63,697 bases of DNA from Alistipes sp. Zagget8 (lineage in GTDB: Bacteria > Bacteroidota > Bacteroidia > Bacteroidales > Rikenellaceae). The notes below the pieces were generated by a model. It saw nothing but the letters and a program-made list of their open reading frames with translations, was not told the DNA's origin and made no database searches. The translations under genes and the position numbers were made by a program. Numbering within the stretch: the first letter of the stretch is position 1; every line of letters begins with the position of its first letter. Shown one piece after another: positions 60,192 to 63,697 of this stretch. The stretch is taken from contig MSHJ01000020.1 in NCBI GenBank assembly GCA_001941065.1, positions 1-63,697 on the forward strand, in the 5' to 3' direction.

Positions 60192-60835
60192 AGTTCGAAA
60201 AGATCGGTTATACGTTTTCCGCCGGTCAGATGGCAAACCTGCCAACCCTCGCTGCGGGCGGCGGCGATATTGGCCGCGTTGTCGTCGATGAACAGCATGT
60301 GTCCGGGAGCGGCGCCGATCTGCGCAACGACCTGCCGGAAAATCTCCGGATCGGGTTTGCGCAGGTGCAGTTCATCGGAGTAGAAACATTGCGCGAACAG
60401 GGCGTCGAAACTGCCTCCGAAACGTTCGCGGAACAACTCCCGGAACCGGATACGGTGCGGCAGGTTCGTGTTGCTCAGCAGAAAGACCCGCCCCTGCCGG
60501 CCCAGTCCCCGGAGCAGTTCCACCCGCTCCGCGTCGAACGGCATCAGCATGGCGTTCCAGGCGTCCCATATCCCGGCGTCGGAAACGCCGCGGGCAGCCG
60601 GATAGTATTCCCGGAAAGCCCGGGTAAACGCTTCGGGCGTCACCAGCCCCAGTTCGAGGTCGCGGAAAACCGAAGCGTTCTCCGCCAAGACATCCTGCAC
60701 CCCGACCCCTTCGGCATTCAGGGCTTTCAGCGCCTCGACCGAACGTTGGAGATCGACGTCGAGAATAACTCCGCCCAAGTCGAAGACGATAGCTTCGACC
60801 TCGGCTGCTGCGATAGCTGGAATCTTGATCTTCAT
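60188..60835 (-). CDS. HAD-superfamily hydrolase
   Basis: The 215-residue protein has HAD motif I with the nucleophile in FDLGGVILDVD, motif II in LLSNTN, motif III with the lysine in LHLRKPDPEIF, and motif IV in FIDDNAANI. It is of the YihX/alpha-D-glucose-1-phosphatase type. The G rather than D in motif I's second position (DxG) is normal for that subgroup. The substrate is unknown. It lies 40 bp after thyA and overlaps folA. Confidence 0.92.
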   Translation of the reverse strand: MKIKIPAIAAAEVEAIVFDLGGVILDVDLQRSVEALKALNAEGVGVQDVLAENASVFRDLELGLVTPEAFTRAFREYYPAARGVSDAGIWDAWNAMLMPFDAERVELLRGLGRQGRVFLLSNTNLPHRIRFRELFRERFGGSFDALFAQCFYSDELHLRKPDPEIFRQVVAQIGAAPGHMLFIDDNAANIAAARSEGWQVCHLTGGKRITDLFEL

Positions 60836-60875
60836 AATCAGTCGTATTTGGGTTCGGGCCCCTGAGGAGGTACAA

Positions 60876-61769
60876 TTAAAACGACATCGGGGCTTTGATC
60901 GCAGGCCACGGATCGTAACCTTCGAGCGTGAAATCGTCGTAACGGAAATCGAAAACCGACTTCACATCGGGATTCAGCCGCAGGCGCGGCAGCGGACGCG
61001 GCTCGCGCGCGAGCTGTTCGTCTACCTGCTCCAGGTGGTTCAGGTAGAGATGCGTGTCGCCCAGCGTATGGACGAACTCCCCGGGTTCGAGGCCGCACAC
61101 CTGCGCCATCATCTGCGTCAGCAGGGCGTAGGAGGCGATGTTGAACGGCACGCCGAGGAACGTGTCGGCGCTGCGCTGGTACAACTGGCACGAAAGCCGC
61201 CCTTCGGCCACATAGAACTGGAACAGCACATGGCACGGCGGCAGGGCCATCTCTTCGATTTCCGCGACGTTCCACGCCGAGACGAGGATGCGCCGCGACT
61301 CGGGATTCGTGCGGATCAGCTCGACCGCCTGCGCAATCTGATCGACAGCCCCTCCGTCGGGCCGGGGCCACGAACGCCACTGGTAGCCGTAGACATGATT
61401 CAGGTCGCCGAAGCGATAGCCTTCGATCGGCGACTCGACGCCCGCGGCCGCCAAAAAAGTCTCCCGCCCGACGGGCAGTACGCCGTGGCGCACGCACAGT
61501 TCGTTATAATAGCGGTAAGCGTCGTTGTCCCAGATATGCACCCCGTTTTCGACGAGGTATTTGATATTGGTATCCCCCTGCAGAAACCACAGCAGTTCGT
61601 GAATCACGCCTTTCAGAAAGACCTTCTTGGTCGTCAGCAGCGGGAATCCCTCCGCCAGGTCGAAGCGCATCTGATGGCCGAAGACCCCCTTGGTCCCGGT
61701 TCCCGTGCGGTCGCCCCGCACGACACCCTCCGCCTTGATCCGGCGCAGCAAATCGAGGTATTGTTTCAT
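60876..61769 (-). CDS. thyA: Thymidylate synthase
   Basis: The 297-residue enzyme methylates dUMP with 5,10-methylene-THF, yielding dTMP and dihydrofolate. [14 protein letters not shown] is at 19-32, the catalytic cysteine is in [13 protein letters not shown], the RSAD phosphate site is in [16 protein letters not shown], and the C terminus is PMSF. Its start overlaps the LpxH-like gene's stop (ATGA). Context with folA and the formyl-THF cyclo-ligase elsewhere in the window fits folate metabolism. Confidence 0.96.
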   Translation of the reverse strand: MKQYLDLLRRIKAEGVVRGDRTGTGTKGVFGHQMRFDLAEGFPLLTTKKVFLKGVIHELLWFLQGDTNIKYLVENGVHIWDNDAYRYYNELCVRHGVLPVGRETFLAAAGVESPIEGYRFGDLNHVYGYQWRSWPRPDGGAVDQIAQAVELIRTNPESRRILVSAWNVAEIEEMALPPCHVLFQFYVAEGRLSCQLYQRSADTFLGVPFNIASYALLTQMMAQVCGLEPGEFVHTLGDTHLYLNHLEQVDEQLAREPRPLPRLRLNPDVKSVFDFRYDDFTLEGYDPWPAIKAPMSF

Positions 61770-62539
61770 GATGTGTACATTTTCAGCGTCATATCCCCCG
61801 CCGCATCCAGCTCGGCATACGACGGATTCTCCGCCCAGCAGCCGAGGTTCACCACATGAAAATTTCCCTCGCGAAAATCGCGCGGGAAATGCATATGTCC
61901 GAAGACGAAATAGTCGACCTTGTGGGTTTGGGCATATTCGCGGGCGTATTCGATGAGCGATCCGGTGCCCGGCTCCTCGACAGGCCCCGTGCTGGGCTCC
62001 GTAAGCGCAACCCTGCGGTCCGCGGCGCCGTGCCGCTTGCGCGACTTACCGCTCCACCAATGGCCGAATTTCAAAGCCAGGTCGGGATGCACGCCCCACG
62101 AAAAGAGCCATTTCAACGTCCGCGACCAGAACACCCGGTTCAAGAGTTTCAGCAGCGGCTGTCCGTCGATATTCATGTTGTCGCCGTGGGCAATAAAGAC
62201 TTTCTTACCCGCGAGCGTCATCACCTGCGGGGAGGTGTATATCTCCATCCCGCACTCGCGGGCGAGGTAGTCGCCGACCCACATGTCGTGGTTGCCCGTG
62301 AAAAAGACCACCCGCACGCCCCGGTCCGTCAGTTCGGCCAGTCTGCCCAGCGCCCGCACGAATCCCTTGGGCACCACGCGGCGGTATTCGAACCAGAAAT
62401 CGAAGATGTCGCCGACCAGAAAAATCGCCTCCGCATCGCGGGACACCGTGTCGAGCCACGCCACGAAGCGGCGTTCGACCGCCCGTGCGGATTGCTCGTC
62501 ACCCGCCCCCAGATGTATGTCGGATGCGAAATAATACAT
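61766..62539 (-). CDS. UDP-2,3-diacylglucosamine diphosphatase-like metallophosphatase
   Basis: The 257-residue calcineurin-type phosphatase has the metal motifs [38 protein letters not shown] and [10 protein letters not shown] in the order of LpxH. LpxH cleaves UDP-2,3-diacylglucosamine to lipid X in lipid A synthesis. A specific short insertion of about 35 residues (SKKR...[12 protein letters not shown] region) precedes the last motif. It is the second gene of the operon, TAATG-overlapped with the gene before it. Confidence 0.9.
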   Translation of the reverse strand: MYYFASDIHLGAGDEQSARAVERRFVAWLDTVSRDAEAIFLVGDIFDFWFEYRRVVPKGFVRALGRLAELTDRGVRVVFFTGNHDMWVGDYLARECGMEIYTSPQVMTLAGKKVFIAHGDNMNIDGQPLLKLLNRVFWSRTLKWLFSWGVHPDLALKFGHWWSGKSRKRHGAADRRVALTEPSTGPVEEPGTGSLIEYAREYAQTHKVDYFVFGHMHFPRDFREGNFHVVNLGCWAENPSYAELDAAGDMTLKMYTS

Positions 62540-63681
62540 TATTTTGTCAGTTCGTCCAGCTTCGTCTCGAGGCTCTTGCCGTAGATGTCCCGGGCGACGA
62601 TCGTACCCTCCTTGTCTATCAGGAAATTGGCCGGGAGCTTCCGCACGTTGTAGAGTCCCAGCGCCGAGGAGCCGCGTCCGCGCAGGTCGCTGACCGAAAC
62701 CCACGGCAGCTGCTGTTCCTGCACAGCGTTGATCCACAGCGGCTTCGACGTATCGACCGCCACCTGATAAACCTCGAACCCGACGGGGGAATCTTCGTAT
62801 TTTTTGTAAGTTTCTTTCAGGTCGGCGTTCAGCGCATTGCTCGTACCCAGCTCCGCAGACCAGAAATCCAGCAGCACGACCTTGCCCGCGAGCGACGAGA
62901 GGCGGACCTTCTTGCCGTAAATGTCCGTCAGCTCGAGGTCGGGATAACCCGCTTCGGAGATTTGCGACGTCAGGTTCATACGCGCGTCCATGCGGGCGAT
63001 CTCGCTCAACAGCGACTGGAGGTAGGGCGATTCGGGATAGCTCTTTTCGAGGGCCTCGGCCACGGTGCGGAAATAGACCACGTCGCTGTCGCCGTTGAAC
63101 AGGTAGCGGTCGCCCGGAAGACGCTGGTAGAGGGCGTAGACCGCCGCCAGCGAGGCTTTGTTCTCGATGATGAACCGCAGCTGCTCGCGGCGGATGCGGT
63201 AGTATTCGTCCGTGTAGTCCTTGACCAGTGCCTTGCGTTCCTCCTCCGTGATGTCCGGTTTGGCAAACTGCACGGCAATGTTGTCCAGTCGCTGGGCCCC
63301 CGTGACGAAAGCCTGGTAAAACTGGCGCAGCAGTTCCGATTCGGCAGACCCCTCGACCGTGTAGTTGCGCACGACGCTGCCCACCGAGCCGACCGTCACG
63401 CGGTCGCCCCCGGCGATGAGCAGCGGAATCCGCTCGCCGTTGTAGATGACGTTGTACAGGGAGGGCGTTTTGGCCACCCCCTTCAGGTCGAAACGGTAGC
63501 TGCCGTCGCCGGCGAGCACGGCCGAATCGATGACCGCCTGCGTCAGCGGCGAGGCGTCTTCGAGATAGACATTCTTCGCATCGCTGCCGATGAAACGGCC
63601 CGAAATCTTCACTTTCGACGACTGGCAGCCGCACATCAGGGCGGCAGCCGTGAGCGTCACGAAAAGCGTTTGCTTATTCAT
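62539..63681 (-). CDS. Lipoprotein with DUF4369 and thioredoxin-like domain lacking CxxC
   Basis: The 380-residue protein has a lipoprotein signal (LTAAALMCGC, Cys19) and an N-terminal DUF4369-type beta domain (about 23-110, VKISGRFIGSDAKNVYLED). A helical linker leads to a C-terminal AhpC/TlpA-type thioredoxin fold (about 245-378). Where relatives have W-C-G-P-C, this protein has W274-S-A-E-L278-G-T-S281, so both redox cysteines are missing. Later thioredoxin-fold parts (GFEVYQVAVD, NFLIDKEGTIVARDIYG) are kept. It is a redox-inactive member with a binding or structural role. Confidence 0.88.
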   Translation of the reverse strand: MNKQTLFVTLTAAALMCGCQSSKVKISGRFIGSDAKNVYLEDASPLTQAVIDSAVLAGDGSYRFDLKGVAKTPSLYNVIYNGERIPLLIAGGDRVTVGSVGSVVRNYTVEGSAESELLRQFYQAFVTGAQRLDNIAVQFAKPDITEEERKALVKDYTDEYYRIRREQLRFIIENKASLAAVYALYQRLPGDRYLFNGDSDVVYFRTVAEALEKSYPESPYLQSLLSEIARMDARMNLTSQISEAGYPDLELTDIYGKKVRLSSLAGKVVLLDFWSAELGTSNALNADLKETYKKYEDSPVGFEVYQVAVDTSKPLWINAVQEQQLPWVSVSDLRGRGSSALGLYNVRKLPANFLIDKEGTIVARDIYGKSLETKLDELTK

Positions 63682-63697
63682 TTACGATCGTTTTCGC

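Overview
The window looks like a chromosomal segment of a GC-rich Bacteroidales bacterium, most probably an Alistipes-like gut Rikenellaceae (inference). Supporting signs are Bacteroidota-type promoters (TTTG or TTG, 19-20 bp, TAnnTTTG), A-rich translation starts with few Shine-Dalgarno sites, many lipobox lipoproteins, PCMD and fimbrillin-like surface proteins, DUF5723/DUF4252/DUF4923 families, and a B-type fumarate reductase next to glutamate dehydrogenase. Species assignment would need a database search.

Layout. 1-7.5 kb: tRNA-Leu(CAA), uvrC, a lipoprotein plus DUF5723 outer-membrane pair, a Nudix hydrolase and an S9 peptidase lipoprotein. 7.6-12.5 kb: a surface locus with a short peptide gene, a fimbrillin-like/PCMD lipoprotein broken by a frameshift, a second PCMD lipoprotein and a beta-barrel. 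12.6-25.2 kb: lytic transglycosylase, large porin, pssA, manC, murF, MazG-like enzyme, OPT transporter, pepT, nadE and a DUF4923 protein. 25.4-33 kb: gdhA, a candidate promoter-driven structured RNA with no gene attached, a formyltetrahydrofolate cyclo-ligase/DUF169/patatin operon, and frdCAB. 33-38.8 kb: an ECF sigma operon facing a PspC/PspC/PadR/head-GIN/PspC envelope operon. 38.9-46.3 kb: pfkA, a PfkB-family kinase, a glycosyltransferase, dsbD, small hypothetical genes and a DUF2867 gene with a degraded second copy.

46.38-54.04 kb is an AT-rich integrative element of about 7.65 kb in the 3' end of the initiator tRNA gene. It carries an AbiTii-domain protein, a lipoprotein/beta-barrel pair, a 128-bp nested inverted repeat, a frameshifted phage/plasmid-type replication protein, an XRE regulator with a membrane protein divergent from a small serine recombinase, a small protein, and a large serine recombinase whose reading frame ends inside the tRNA. 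Each end has a terminator hairpin beside a shared 9-bp CTTTGGTAG, so the element seems to have replaced the tRNA terminator with its own.

54.2-59.7 kb is a six-gene operon encoding a heterodisulfide-reductase-like redox complex (HdrC, HdrB, HdrA, HdrC-like, membrane cytochrome-b/HdrD fusion, membrane protein). 59.7-63.7 kb is a tightly overlapping operon: thioredoxin-fold lipoprotein lacking its CxxC, LpxH-like enzyme, thymidylate synthase, HAD hydrolase and dihydrofolate reductase. The last product of thyA chemistry, dihydrofolate, is the substrate of the folA enzyme, which explains their pairing.
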